Shown: piece by piece, positions 38,958-48,800 of the stretch
How positions within the stretch are numbered: position 1 is the first letter of the stretch
How the letters are laid out: every line of letters starts with the position of its first letter
NCBI RefSeq assembly: GCF_003308995.1
Contig: NZ_QFFJ01000002.1
Location: forward strand, 1,178,001-1,242,000
Origin: Chitinophaga flava
GTDB taxonomy: Bacteria; Bacteroidota; Bacteroidia; Chitinophagales; Chitinophagaceae
Reading direction: 5' to 3'
DNA length: 64,000 bases
Made by a program: the position numbers and the translations under genes
Notes under the pieces: model-generated
The model's input: only the letters and a program-made list of their open reading frames with translations
Told to the model about the DNA's origin: nothing
Databases searched by the model: none

Positions 38958-41462
38958 TTATTGCCGGACCTCCACCCGTGGGTCCGGCATAATTTTTTTA
39001 GTCCGGGTGCCCGCAAACAGCTCCCATAAAAGCCCTGCAGCCACCAGTATCAGCAACAGCCAGGATGAACCAGCCGCTATTTTACGACCCGCAATAAAGT
39101 TGTCCGGGCGGAAACGGAATTCAATATCATGTTTCCCGGCAGGTATCTTTAACCCACGCAGCGCATAGTTTACACGGATAATATCAGTTTCCTGATGATC
39201 AATAAAAGCACGCCAGCCGGCAGGATAATAGATATCGGAGAACACACCAAAACCATCCTGCGTATTCTGTGATGTAAAGTGAAGATCGTTCAGGCCATAA
39301 CGGACCAGTTCTATACGTGCAGCACTGTCTTTCCCGGGCGTGAAAGTGCCCAGCCCGGACTGAAACCGCTGATCGATGATCACCGTGTCTTTCGGGTTAA
39401 AAGCATCCAGAGCTTTCATTTCTTCGTTGGCATTGGCCGCCCACCGGATGTTTTGAACAAACCAGCCGTTGCCCAGCGCGTCTTCATTTTTTTGCGCTAC
39501 TGGCTCACCTGTCTCAGGATTTTCAGAAATAAAATACCGGGTATTCAGCATATTCAGCACTGCAGGGTTGTTGCGGACCAGCTGATGATCAATCAGGTCC
39601 TGATAAATCCACAGCTTGGCCGGACTTTGGCCACCAATGGATTTGTGCAGATAGGAGGTGCTGGCATCCAGCCACGGGTTGGTAGTTTGGTTCAGCACAC
39701 GGTAATAAAGGGTTTTGTCCTTCAGTATCTCTTTATCTGCTGCCGAAGGAGTGATGTAAGTGTCCAGTGTTTTGGTCGTTACAAAACTGTCTTCTCCCAT
39801 ATAATTTTTATCTACCAGAAAAAGATCAGCGACAGTCAGGATACCAACCAGGACCATGGCCAGCTGCGGTTTCAGCTTCTCTTTCAGAGAAGCCCACAGT
39901 ATGCCAAAGGTCAGCAGCAGCAGGGCCAGCGTGCGAAGACCATCCATCAGCAGCAGCTGGCTCCGGTCTTTCCTTAATGCAGTCATCAGTTTGGACGCTG
40001 CTTCCTTGCCTCCCAGCCACTGCGTGTATTGTTGCAGGTGATACGCATCATTCGGACCTCTGAATGTATATACAAAAGGCCCCAATACAGCAATACCGAC
40101 TACTAGTCCGGTGGTGATCACAAAGGCTTTTTTCAGTTGCAGCAGCAGATGTTCTCTGGACTGCTCTCCGCTAAGTAGCTCCTGTAATGCCCAGCAGGCC
40201 AGCACCACAAAGGTGATCTGTGGGATGATCAGGGCCATGGTAGGAGCTCTGAACCGGTTGTATAACGGCAGATGATAGAATAAAAAGTTATTGAAAGGAG
40301 CAAGGTTATGTCCCCAGCTGAGCAGGATGGCGAAGACGGAAACGGCTACCAGCCACCATTTATGCGGACTGCGGATAACCAGTAGTGCCAGCACTACCAG
40401 TAAACAGATGATGGCGCCGATATACACCGGGCCTCCGGTCATGGGCTGCCCGGCCCAATACAGTGGCCACTGGGCAGCGGTCACTTCTTTCTTCGCCTTT
40501 TCGTCCGACATACCCAGCGATTTCAGGGCTTTGTAGGTATGGGAGTTGACAGACAGCTTTTCGGAAGTGGAGTTACCAACTACGCCGGGTATCAGCATGG
40601 TAAAGGTTTCGCCGGGACCGTAACTCCATTGAAAGGCATAGCTCAGGTCCAGCCCCGGTGCTTTTTTCTGATCGGTTTTCAGTTCTGATTCACTGCCACG
40701 GATGGTATAACGGGTATACTCTTTCAGGATCATCAGGTTGTCCACATTGGGCAATAAGGCCAGGATGGCCGTTACCACCAATACCGCCGACGCACGTACG
40801 AAAGCGGGTAACTGTTTGCTGCGATATGCCTGGATAAAAGTGCTGATGATCAGTCCGGCTACCATGATCAGCGCATAATAAGCAATCTGGAGGTGGTTGT
40901 TGTAGATCAGCATGGTAGTGGCCAACGCGGTAAGGCAGGCGCCTGCTACCAGGCGGCCGCGGTAGGTGAGGATAATACCGCCCAGCATCGGTGCAATATA
41001 GGCCATGGCCATCACTTTGGTGATATGCCCCGCATCCATGCTGATGATGCTGAAGGTGGCAAAACCGTAGGCGAGCGCGCCCAGGATCCTGATCCAGTAA
41101 CGGAAATTGAACACACACAACAGCACATACATCCCCAGCATATTGATAAACAACATGTCTGCCGGATTAGGAAGACTCAGGGTAAAGAGTTTGTTGAGAT
41201 AAAAAGTTTTGGCCACTGGCGGTCCGGTATAGATAACGTAGGTGGGCATGCCGCCAAACATGCTGTTGCTCCATAACGGCACATCACCGGTGGCTTTGTA
41301 ATAGTCTGCCGCTTCTTTTTCCATGCCTTTGAAATGCATCATATCCGACTGGAACAGTGCTTTACCGTCCAGCAGCGGACTGCAGAAAAGCATGGCAAGG
41401 CCCGCAAAGAGCGCTACCGCGCCCAGGTGCCGCAAAAGGGTGATCATCCGGTCTTTTTTCAT
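38958..41462 (-). CDS. YfhO-family integral membrane protein
   Basis: 834 residues. A leading helix (about 12-30) is followed by an external loop with the family feature PLWSNSMFGGMPTYVIYTGP (about 59-78), then some 11-12 further helices up to about residue 560, a large extracytoplasmic domain (about 580-790) and a final helix near 795-820. YfhO proteins belong to the GT-C-like membrane enzymes and take part in glycosylation of surface polymers in Firmicutes; the role in Bacteroidota is unclear. It stands alone. Confidence 0.85.
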   Translation of the reverse strand: MKKDRMITLLRHLGAVALFAGLAMLFCSPLLDGKALFQSDMMHFKGMEKEAADYYKATGDVPLWSNSMFGGMPTYVIYTGPPVAKTFYLNKLFTLSLPNPADMLFINMLGMYVLLCVFNFRYWIRILGALAYGFATFSIISMDAGHITKVMAMAYIAPMLGGIILTYRGRLVAGACLTALATTMLIYNNHLQIAYYALIMVAGLIISTFIQAYRSKQLPAFVRASAVLVVTAILALLPNVDNLMILKEYTRYTIRGSESELKTDQKKAPGLDLSYAFQWSYGPGETFTMLIPGVVGNSTSEKLSVNSHTYKALKSLGMSDEKAKKEVTAAQWPLYWAGQPMTGGPVYIGAIICLLVVLALLVIRSPHKWWLVAVSVFAILLSWGHNLAPFNNFLFYHLPLYNRFRAPTMALIIPQITFVVLACWALQELLSGEQSREHLLLQLKKAFVITTGLVVGIAVLGPFVYTFRGPNDAYHLQQYTQWLGGKEAASKLMTALRKDRSQLLLMDGLRTLALLLLTFGILWASLKEKLKPQLAMVLVGILTVADLFLVDKNYMGEDSFVTTKTLDTYITPSAADKEILKDKTLYYRVLNQTTNPWLDASTSYLHKSIGGQSPAKLWIYQDLIDHQLVRNNPAVLNMLNTRYFISENPETGEPVAQKNEDALGNGWFVQNIRWAANANEEMKALDAFNPKDTVIIDQRFQSGLGTFTPGKDSAARIELVRYGLNDLHFTSQNTQDGFGVFSDIYYPAGWRAFIDHQETDIIRVNYALRGLKIPAGKHDIEFRFRPDNFIAGRKIAAGSSWLLLILVAAGLLWELFAGTRTKKIMPDPRVEVRQ

Positions 41463-41534
41463 TGAATGCTAAACACGCCATATTTTATATCTGGCGGGCC
41501 GCCAAAATAGTGAATTTGTATGACCCGGTAAAAA

Positions 41535-43067
41535 TCAGTGGTCGGATATGACCACGTTTGTTTTCCTTTTGGCAGAAGTGGCCAGCAGCAACGGCAGCGA
41601 CAACAGAAAGATAAAACCCAGCAGCATAAAGGCATCGCTGAAGCTCAGCAGGAAGCCCTGCCGGGTGACGCTGATATCCAGCAGCTGTAATGCTTTGTGA
41701 TGTGCGTCTGTGCCGGTAAAACCCTTGCTCTGGAAGAATTTCGTATAGCCATGCAGGCGATTGTACACCAGTGGGTCGGCAGTATTGAGATGGCTAACCA
41801 GATCATAGCGGTGCTGCGCTTTGCGCTGCGACAGATAAGTGTTGATCATGGCGATGCCGAAGGAGCCACCCAGCTGCCGCATCATATTGTTGAGCGCCGC
41901 CCCCTGCGGGATATCAGCGGGTGACAGCGATGATACGGCCAGCGTGGTAAGTGGCACCGTTACCAAAGCCAGGCCCACAGCCCGCCAGATCAGGAAGTTG
42001 CTGATGGCCTGTGCACTGGCGTCCTGGTTGAGCTGCGACATCTGCCAGCTGAAAAAGATAAACATACCCATGCCCGCAATAATCAGGTAGATAGGGGAGA
42101 TGCCCCGCTGCAGCAGACGGGCGGAAACAATCAAACCGCCGATGGCCAGGAAAGCGCCTGGCAGCAACAACATACCGGTTTGTAAAGGGGTGAAGTTGAG
42201 TAGTCGTTGCGCAAAAACAGGCGTCAGAAACACTGAGCTGTAAATGCCCAGGCCGGAAATGAAGGTAAGGGCTGCCGCAATGCTTAGGTTCCTACTTTTG
42301 AGCACCCGCAGGTTAACAACAGGATGGGCTATACGTAGCTCCCACCAGATGAAAATACTGATGCCCAGCACGGCTATTACTGTAAGCCAGGTGATATACG
42401 CCGTTTCAAACCAGTCGTCGGTTTCGCCGCGTTCCAACACGGTCTGCAAGGCGCTTACGCCTACAGCCAGCAGCAGGATACCGGTCCAGTCTATTTTCTG
42501 GCCGCCGGCTTTCCTTGCCGGCTCTTCTATTAAAAGATAACAGACGAAGGCTACAATAATACCTATCGGTACATTAATATAGAAGATCCAGGGCCAGCTG
42601 TAATACTCCGTGATATAACCACCCAGTGTAGGCCCGATGGTAGGTCCGATAAATACGCCGATGCCAAACAGCGCGCTGGCTACGTTCTGTTTTTCTTTGG
42701 GGAACTGCTCAAATACAATCACCTGAGAGATGGACAGGAGGGCGCCTCCGCCGATGCCCTGCAGAAAACGGAATAACACCAGCACCCATATATTGGTGGC
42801 CTGTCCGCACATCAGGGAAAAGATGGTGAAGGCGATGATGGAGCCTATGTAATAGTTACGCCGCCCCAGTTTGCCGGCCAGAAACCCGGTGATGGGGATG
42901 ATGATCACGTTGGCGATGGCGTAGGCCGTGATGACCCAGGAGGTGTCTTCGAGGGTGGCGCCCAGGTTACCGCTCATATGCGATAGTGCCACATTTACGA
43001 TAGAGCTGTCTATCAATTCCATGATGGCCGCTGCAATGACCGCCATGACCAGTATACTCTTTTTCAT
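41535..43067 (-). CDS. MFS multidrug efflux transporter, DHA2 (EmrB/QacA) type
   Basis: 510 residues with 14 predicted helices, the number typical of the DHA2 family. Signatures include LSHMSGNLGATLEDTSWVIT near the start (family motif D1), GFLAGKLGRRNYYIGS (motif A) and GIGVFIGPTIGPTLGGYI (motif C, drug antiporters). It should export drugs or lipophilic compounds by proton antiport. It follows the SDR gene by 29 bases and a TetR operator overlaps its start codon, so it belongs to the TetR-controlled unit at 43.0-44.5 kb. Confidence 0.9.
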   Translation of the reverse strand: MKKSILVMAVIAAAIMELIDSSIVNVALSHMSGNLGATLEDTSWVITAYAIANVIIIPITGFLAGKLGRRNYYIGSIIAFTIFSLMCGQATNIWVLVLFRFLQGIGGGALLSISQVIVFEQFPKEKQNVASALFGIGVFIGPTIGPTLGGYITEYYSWPWIFYINVPIGIIVAFVCYLLIEEPARKAGGQKIDWTGILLLAVGVSALQTVLERGETDDWFETAYITWLTVIAVLGISIFIWWELRIAHPVVNLRVLKSRNLSIAAALTFISGLGIYSSVFLTPVFAQRLLNFTPLQTGMLLLPGAFLAIGGLIVSARLLQRGISPIYLIIAGMGMFIFFSWQMSQLNQDASAQAISNFLIWRAVGLALVTVPLTTLAVSSLSPADIPQGAALNNMMRQLGGSFGIAMINTYLSQRKAQHRYDLVSHLNTADPLVYNRLHGYTKFFQSKGFTGTDAHHKALQLLDISVTRQGFLLSFSDAFMLLGFIFLLSLPLLLATSAKRKTNVVISDH

Positions 43068-43080
43068 ACCAATCGGTATA
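43066..43080. promoter_or_regulatory. TetR operator overlapping the MFS start codon
   Basis: ATACCAATCGGTAT is a perfect palindrome whose left end contains bases of the MFS start codon (43065-43067). It is the same sequence as the operator at 43849-43864. Bound repressor here could block both transcription of, and access to, the MFS gene separately from the SDR gene. Confidence 0.75.
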
Positions 43081-43096
43081 TTATTGGGTAAAAAAT

Positions 43097-43837
43097 TTAG
43101 AGACTATGGGCGTTAAAGGTTTGTACGGCCTGGGCAGGGGAGGCGGAGCGTACCAGCTGAAACACTTTCCGGGTATCGCCTACATGAATTTCGTATTCAT
43201 CGTTTGCGAGGGCGGCCATAAATTCAGTGGCCACCTGCTCCGGCGGGATTCCTTTTTCACCGCCTATTTCCCGGGAGAAAGCGGTGTTTACCAGAGGCGG
43301 CATCAGTTCAAATACCCTGACGGGGCTCACTGACAGTCGCAGTGCCTGCGTATAGGAGTGGAGGGCGGCTTTGCTGGCAGCGTAGGTGGGCAACGCCACA
43401 GAAGGCACCAGGGCCGTCACGGAACTGACATTGACGATGGCCGCTTCTTCCTGGTGGCGCAGCTGGGGTAGCAGCAGCTCCGTGAGTTGTATGATCGCCA
43501 GGTAATTGGTGAGCATTTCATCTGCAGCCTTGTCAAAAGCTTGTGCATGATCTGACAGCCGGTAGGCGCTGGCCCTGCCTGCATTGTTGATGAGTATGTT
43601 CAGCTCCGGATGCTCCCGCTTCAGGGTTTGTACCAGTTGTTTTACTGACTGGTGCCGGGTGACATCAGATACGATGGGGATGAGACCGGGTACTGCGGCT
43701 GCGGCCTGTTCCAGCCTGGCTGCATCTCTTCCGGTGATAATGACTTTATTGCCTTCTTCCGCCAGGGCACGGGCCAGTGCCAGCCCTATGCCGGCACTAC
43801 CGCCGGTAATCAGGACCGTGTTGTTGTATGTTCTCAT
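43097..43837 (-). CDS. Short-chain dehydrogenase/reductase
   Basis: 246 residues. The cofactor site TGGSAGIG is at 12-19, NNAGRA near 88 and the catalytic YxxxK in PTYAASKAAL near 150, with the active-site Ser upstream in VNVSSVTAL. It is closest to DltE/YbbO-like oxidoreductases. It is transcribed with the MFS pump downstream, and its operator at 43849 lies directly before its start, so it may modify or detoxify the pump substrate. Confidence 0.9.
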   Translation of the reverse strand: MRTYNNTVLITGGSAGIGLALARALAEEGNKVIITGRDAARLEQAAAAVPGLIPIVSDVTRHQSVKQLVQTLKREHPELNILINNAGRASAYRLSDHAQAFDKAADEMLTNYLAIIQLTELLLPQLRHQEEAAIVNVSSVTALVPSVALPTYAASKAALHSYTQALRLSVSPVRVFELMPPLVNTAFSREIGGEKGIPPEQVATEFMAALANDEYEIHVGDTRKVFQLVRSASPAQAVQTFNAHSL

Positions 43838-43848
43838 AATATATATTT

Positions 43849-43864
43849 TATACCAATCGGTATA
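43849..43864. promoter_or_regulatory. TetR operator upstream of the SDR gene
   Basis: TATACCAATCGGTATA, a perfect 16-base palindrome 12 bases before the SDR start codon. It is the best copy of the three sites in this unit. Confidence 0.8.
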
Positions 43865-43882
43865 TTTCTGTGTAAAAAAATG

Positions 43883-44467
43883 TCAGAGTTCCTGTATCAG
43901 TGTTTCAACAGACTGCATAATGGCATTGCGGTAATGCATCTTACCGGTCAGTTTGGTAATCATAATACAGCCTTCTATCATGGCGATAAGGGTGAGGGCA
44001 GTTTGCTCAGCATCCACACTTTTTTTGAATTCCCCTTCCTTCACACCTTTTTCGATCAGGTGAATAATACGGCTTTTCCAGAAGGTAACCGCCTCTGCAG
44101 CTTTTTGTTTCAGGGCTGGATGGGTATCATCGGCCTCTGTAGCGGTGTTGAGGATGGGGCAACCACCAGGGGGAAACGGATGTTTGAGGAAATTGCTGTA
44201 TACCTGCACATATACCAGCATCTTATCCCTGCAGGTGGAATGTTTGTCCATTTCCTGCCGGATCATGCCGGCCACCTGACGGGTGTTATAATCAAAGGCA
44301 GCCAGAGCCACCTCGTCTTTATTGGCGAAGTTGCCGTAAATGCTGCCTTTGGTGAGCCCGGTAGCATTGGTCATATCCGTTAGCGAAGTGCCGGAATAAC
44401 CCTTCTCATTGAACACCGGGGCGGTCTTCTCCACAATAAACTGTTTCGTTTTTTCTGCTTTGCTCAT
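43883..44467 (-). CDS. TetR-family repressor of the SDR-MFS unit
   Basis: 194 residues. The N-terminal HTH is seen in FNEKGYSGTSLTDMTNATGL, then TKGSIYGNFANKDEV (about residues 17-52), with a ligand-binding C-terminus (about 70-190) containing PFPPGGCPILNTATEADD, the TetR_C pattern of AcrR/YcdC-like proteins. It lies upstream of the SDR and MFS genes on the same strand. Matching palindromes precede all three genes, so it should repress itself and the pump and respond to a pump substrate. Confidence 0.92.
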   Translation of the reverse strand: MSKAEKTKQFIVEKTAPVFNEKGYSGTSLTDMTNATGLTKGSIYGNFANKDEVALAAFDYNTRQVAGMIRQEMDKHSTCRDKMLVYVQVYSNFLKHPFPPGGCPILNTATEADDTHPALKQKAAEAVTFWKSRIIHLIEKGVKEGEFKKSVDAEQTALTLIAMIEGCIMITKLTGKMHYRNAIMQSVETLIQEL

Positions 44468-44495
44468 ATCCGGTGATAATTGATAAGAACAAAAT

Positions 44496-44511
44496 TATAC
44501 CATTTGGTATA
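44496..44511. promoter_or_regulatory. TetR operator upstream of its own gene
   Basis: TATACCATTTGGTATA, a palindrome with the same arms TATACC/GGTATA and a different centre, 29 bases before the tetR start codon. Confidence 0.75.
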
Positions 44512-44523
44512 TAATATGAAATT

Positions 44524-45105
44524 TTATTTGGGGGAAGAAGTGAAGAAGAAATAATCGAAACCGGAATTGCGTACATCATCTCTCAGATCCTCCAGTATAC
44601 CTTTCATATTCATGTAAAAAAACACAGGACCAGCGGGATATTCATCGTATCCTTTCTTCCCGTGATAATACTCATTTATAATATACGAGGCAGGCTTTTG
44701 ATATTGAACGTCCACAACTTTTTCCTGGTTAGCAGTAGCAGACAATGCCACATACCATTCTGCAATACCCAGTAACTGATCGTTACTAAAAATGTATTGT
44801 CCCCCTGTCTGGAAATTAAATTCATTCATAATGTTGCCATTTTTCCAGTCAAATCCGCATAGGAAATAATAAGCCATTTCTCCGAGATACTGGTATTCTC
44901 CAAAGAAAAAAGACGTCAGTCCGCTTTTGGCCGCCTCCACCTTTCCCAGTTTAGACGTCTCTGCGTAATAAATTTCCTTTAACTCTCCAGCCGTTAAAGG
45001 CATGGTCTGGCCCTGATACTTCTCTTTTATAGCAGCAAACTTATCAGATGTATTGGTTAAAAACTGTTCCTGATTTACGCCGTAAATGTAAATATATCCG
45101 CTCAT
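44524..45105 (-). CDS. Unrecognised protein, tandem paralogue 1
   Basis: 193 residues, no signal or membrane segment, mixed alpha/beta with many aromatic residues (MSGYIYIYGVNQEQFLTNTS at the start, PLTAGELKEIYYAETSKL, AEWYVALSATANQEK, GFDYFFFTSSP at the end). It is closely related to the gene at 45204. Not recognised; a small cytoplasmic accessory protein, possibly an immunity- or SMI1-like protein, but nothing supports a specific claim. The coding sequence is AT-richer than the metal efflux genes beside it. Confidence 0.7.
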   Translation of the reverse strand: MSGYIYIYGVNQEQFLTNTSDKFAAIKEKYQGQTMPLTAGELKEIYYAETSKLGKVEAAKSGLTSFFFGEYQYLGEMAYYFLCGFDWKNGNIMNEFNFQTGGQYIFSNDQLLGIAEWYVALSATANQEKVVDVQYQKPASYIINEYYHGKKGYDEYPAGPVFFYMNMKGILEDLRDDVRNSGFDYFFFTSSPK

Positions 45106-45140
45106 TGGCTATCGTAGTTTTTGGAACAGGCAAAATACAA

Positions 45141-45169
45141 AAAGTGCCTCAAAAAAATTGAGACGCTTT
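45141..45169 (-). terminator. Eroded duplicate of the RND operon terminator
   Basis: AAAGTGCCTCAA / TTGAGACGCTTT (45141-45152 and 45158-45169). It corresponds to the perfect stem at 45812-45839 but has a mismatch and a wobble pair. On the minus strand it still has a T run and probably serves the gene at 45204. Confidence 0.55.
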
Positions 45170-45176
45170 GTATGTT

Positions 45177-45200
45177 CTAATGATGATGTGGATTCTTTTC
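45177..45200 (-). pseudogene. Fossil tail of the RND metal pump gene
   Basis: On the minus strand this reads EKNPHHH and a TAG stop, matching the last residues EKKKNPHHH of the intact RND gene that ends at 45847. It was carried along when the unknown gene was duplicated. Confidence 0.7.
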
Positions 45201-45203
45201 CCA

Positions 45204-45776
45204 TTAAAAGAAAGACGTGATAAAAAAATAATCGAAACTGGAATTGCGTACCTTATCTCTCAGGCCTTCCAGTATGCATTGCATAGACTGGTAAAATTCC
45301 AATTTGCCATCCCTAAAAGAATCAGAACATTTCGGCTCATAATAATCATTTACAATATACGCGGCAGGCTTTTGATATCGAATGTCTACACCCTCTTCCT
45401 GGTTAGCAGTAGCAGACAATGCTACATACCATTCTGTAATATCCAGTAACTGAGATTTACTAAAGACGTAATCTCCGTCGGCGTAGGATTCATATTTATC
45501 AACATGTTCGTCGTTTTGCCAGTCAAATCCGCTTAGAAAATAACCAATCATTTCTAAAAGATAATGATATGCCCGACTGAAGAGAAGACGCGTCAGTCCG
45601 CTTTCCGGTTCAGCTGCCACTTCACGCATCTCCGCATAATAAATTTCCTTTAACTCTCTGGCAGTTAAATGCAGGGACTGGCCCTGATACTTCTTTTTTA
45701 TAGCAGCAAACTTATCAGATGCTTTGGCTAAAAACTGTTCCTGATTTACGCCGTAGAAGTAAATATATCCGCCCAT
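45204..45776 (-). CDS. Unrecognised protein, tandem paralogue 2
   Basis: 190 residues, related along its whole length to the protein at 44524-45105 (GGYIYFYGVNQEQFLAKASD against SGYIYIYGVNQEQFLTNTSD; both contain EWYVALSATANQE and FDYFF). No signal peptide, membrane segment or known motif. It lies just downstream of the metal efflux operon on the same strand, separated by a strong terminator, and therefore is probably transcribed on its own. Confidence 0.7.
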   Translation of the reverse strand: MGGYIYFYGVNQEQFLAKASDKFAAIKKKYQGQSLHLTARELKEIYYAEMREVAAEPESGLTRLLFSRAYHYLLEMIGYFLSGFDWQNDEHVDKYESYADGDYVFSKSQLLDITEWYVALSATANQEEGVDIRYQKPAAYIVNDYYEPKCSDSFRDGKLEFYQSMQCILEGLRDKVRNSSFDYFFITSFF

Positions 45777-45811
45777 TGGCTATCGTTGTTTTTGGTACCG
45801 GCAAAATAAAA

Positions 45812-45839
45812 AAAGCGCCTCAAATTTTTGAGGCGCTTT
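45812..45839 (-). terminator. Intrinsic terminator of the metal efflux operon
   Basis: A perfect 12-bp stem AAAGCGCCTCAA / TTGAGGCGCTTT with a 4-base loop, followed on the minus strand by a long T run, directly after the RND gene stop. Confidence 0.9.
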
Positions 45840-45846
45840 GTATGAT

Positions 45847-48800
45847 TTAATGATGATGTGGATTCTTTTTCTTTTCCACCCAGTAATACAACGGTGGTAT
45901 TACTATCGGGGTGAAGAGTAGGGTGAAGGTAAGCCCACCGATGATCACCGTGGCCAGCGGCCTTTGCACATCGGAGCCGATACCGGTGCTGATGGCAGCA
46001 GGTACCAGACCAATGATCGCTACCATGAGCATCATCATGATGGCTTTAAACTGATCTACCGCCACTTTCTGCACAGAGGCACGCAACGTAAGCGGCGATT
46101 TGTACATCTCCCGGTTTAGTGCAGACACCAGCAATACGCCGGCCATCACAGAGATACCAAAGATAGACACAAAGCCTACGCCTGCAGATACGTTGAAGTG
46201 GTAGCCTCTCATAAACAAGGCGATGATACCGCCGGCAAGTGCTACGAGTATACAGCTCATGGTTACGAAAGTATGTTTCATGCTTTTAAACAACATAAAC
46301 AGGAAAACAAATACAATCACGATGGTGAGCGGAATGGTGAGAGACAGCTGTTTGCCGGCCCTTTCGAGGTTTTCGTACTGACCACCATAGATGATATCGT
46401 AGCCTTTGGGCACCTGTACCCGTGCGCCGATTTTTTCCTGCAGTTCCTTTACGAAAGAGCCCTGGTCGCGGCCGCGAACGTTTGTACGTACGGTCACCAT
46501 CCTTTTACCATCGAGGCGGTAGATGTTGGTCTGGCCATCGATAAACTGGATATCGGCCAGCTGGTCCATAGGGATCAGTGCGCCGGTGGCCGCCGGTATC
46601 TGCAGGTTGCGGATAGCTTCAACGGTGTTTCTTTCCTGTGGCAGATAACGGACGATGATATCGTAGCGTTTGGTGCCGTCGTATAATGTACCGATCGGTT
46701 TTCCGCCAATGGCAGATTCGATCATACTTTGTATATCACTTACATTGATACCGAAGCGGGCCGCATTTTCGCGGTTGATGTTGATAGCCAGTTGCGACTG
46801 GGTGCCTTCCTGCTCGATATTCACGGAAGCAGAGCCCTGTGTGGCTTTTACGATGGCCGCTATGCTGTCTGCTTTGGGACGCATCAGGCTCAGATCATCG
46901 CCTACCACGGAGATGGCCAGATCGGCAGCACTACCGGTCACGATTTCCATCACCTGGTCGATGATGGGCTGTCCGGAGTTAAAAGAGGTACCCGGGATAT
47001 TTTTCTCCAGGTCGGCCTGTATCCTTTTTACCAGCTCTTTTTTGGTGATGGTATCACTCCACAGTTTGTAATCTTTTAATCCTACCAGTATCTCCGTACG
47101 GTTGGCCGGGAAAGGATCGGTACCATCATCATTGCGTCCGGTTTGTGTGATCACATATTTTACCGGAGGGTAGGAGGCGATCACCTTCCGGATGATAGGA
47201 GCGATCTTGGCGTTTTCCTGGATGGTAACGCCGGCAGGCATAAAGGCACGCATAAATATAGAGCCTTCGTCCAGTTCTGGAAGGAACTCTGATCCCAGTT
47301 TGCCGCCCAGGCTGATCAGCAGTACAATGGCTACACCAGCAATCAATACAGTCTGCTTATGAAAGCGCAGGAAGAAATTGAGTGAGTGGTCATATGTTTT
47401 TTCGAGAAAATCCAGTACCACATTGCGGTGCGCTTTCATCGGCTTGTCGGTAGACAGGGCCTTTTTATAGGCAAAGGAGATGAGCACAGGTATGAGTGTC
47501 AGTGCGCAGATCATAGCGCCTATTACTGCAAATGACAGCGTAAGGGCCATAGGAGAGAAGAGTTTTCCTTCTACCCTTGTCATCATCAGGATAGGCGTAT
47601 AGGCCAGGATGATGATGGTAACGGAGAAAAAAATCTCGCGGCCTACTTCCTGCGCAGCAGCCAGCGTAATGCCTACAATACCGCTTTCCTTTTCCTGCGG
47701 GGTAGCGTTGCGATAGCGCCGGATCAGGTGTTCAGCCATTACGCAGGCACCATCCACGATGATACCGAAGTCGATCGCACCGAGTGATAACAGGTTGGCT
47801 GGAATACCAGTCAGCCGCATCAGGATAAAGGCAAACAGCAGGGAAAAGGGGATGGTGGCTGTCACCACCAGTGCAGAGCGTATACTGCCCAGGAAAAACA
47901 CGAGTACGATCACCACAATGCTTACACCCATAAAGAGTGTATGTGCTACCGTTTCCAGGGAGTGATCAATCAGGAAGCTACGGTCATACAGTACGCGCAG
48001 TTTCACGCCTTCGGGCAGTTCTGTGTCGCTGAGCAGTGCCAGCTTCTCCTTCAGTGCTTTCAGGGCGATACTGGGGTTTTCGCCACGGCGCAGCAGGATG
48101 ATACCTTCGGGAGAACCTATCTTGTCGATGCCTTCATCGGGCACAGCATAACCCAGTACGCCGGAAGGCGGCGGAGGAGCTGTTTCTACAGTGGCCACAT
48201 CTTTCACATAAACCGGCACACCATTCACGGCGGTGAGTACAATGTTGCGCAGGTCTTTTTCTGATTTTACAGCACCAAGACCTCTCACGGCAAAACCTTG
48301 TCCACCGCGGTCTATCACGTTACCGCCGGTATTCAGGTTATTTTTCTGAACGGCGTCTATAATATCCTGTAGTGTGAGGTTGTATTTACGTAGTTTATCC
48401 GGAGCGGTGAGGATATGAAATTGTTTGAGTGGTCCGCCGAAGTTGGTCACATCAGCGATACCGGGCACCTGAAGGATGGCGGGTCTTATCACCCAGTCCT
48501 GCAGGTCTCTCAGCTGCATGGGCGTGTAGCTGGGAGGGGCTTCTACCACATAACGGTAGATCTCGCCCACGGCGGTGGTGAGTGGCGCCAGTTCCGGTGT
48601 TACGCCTGCCGGCAGTGAGATGGAAGAAAGTCGTTCGATCACCTGTTGACGGGCGAAATAGTCGTCGGTACCATCCTGGAAGGTCAGCTGTACCACAGAG
48701 AGTCCGAAGATGGTACGGCTTCTTCTGTCCAGCACACGGGGCACATTGTTGAGGGCACGTTCGATAGGAATGGTCACTTGTTGTTCCACTTCTTCCGCGG

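Larger units (their letters stand above)
44524..45200. repeat. Tandem duplication, copy 1 (unknown gene + terminator + tail of cusA-type gene)
   Basis: Matches copy 2 at 45204-45876. The copies share the gene, its 5' region (with the CATTGGCTATCG stretch), the terminator and the last bases of the RND gene. Confidence 0.75.
45204..45876. repeat. Tandem duplication, copy 2
   Basis: The counterpart of copy 1. It includes the complete terminator at 45812-45839 and the true 3' end of the RND gene, so it is the ancestral arrangement. Confidence 0.75.
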
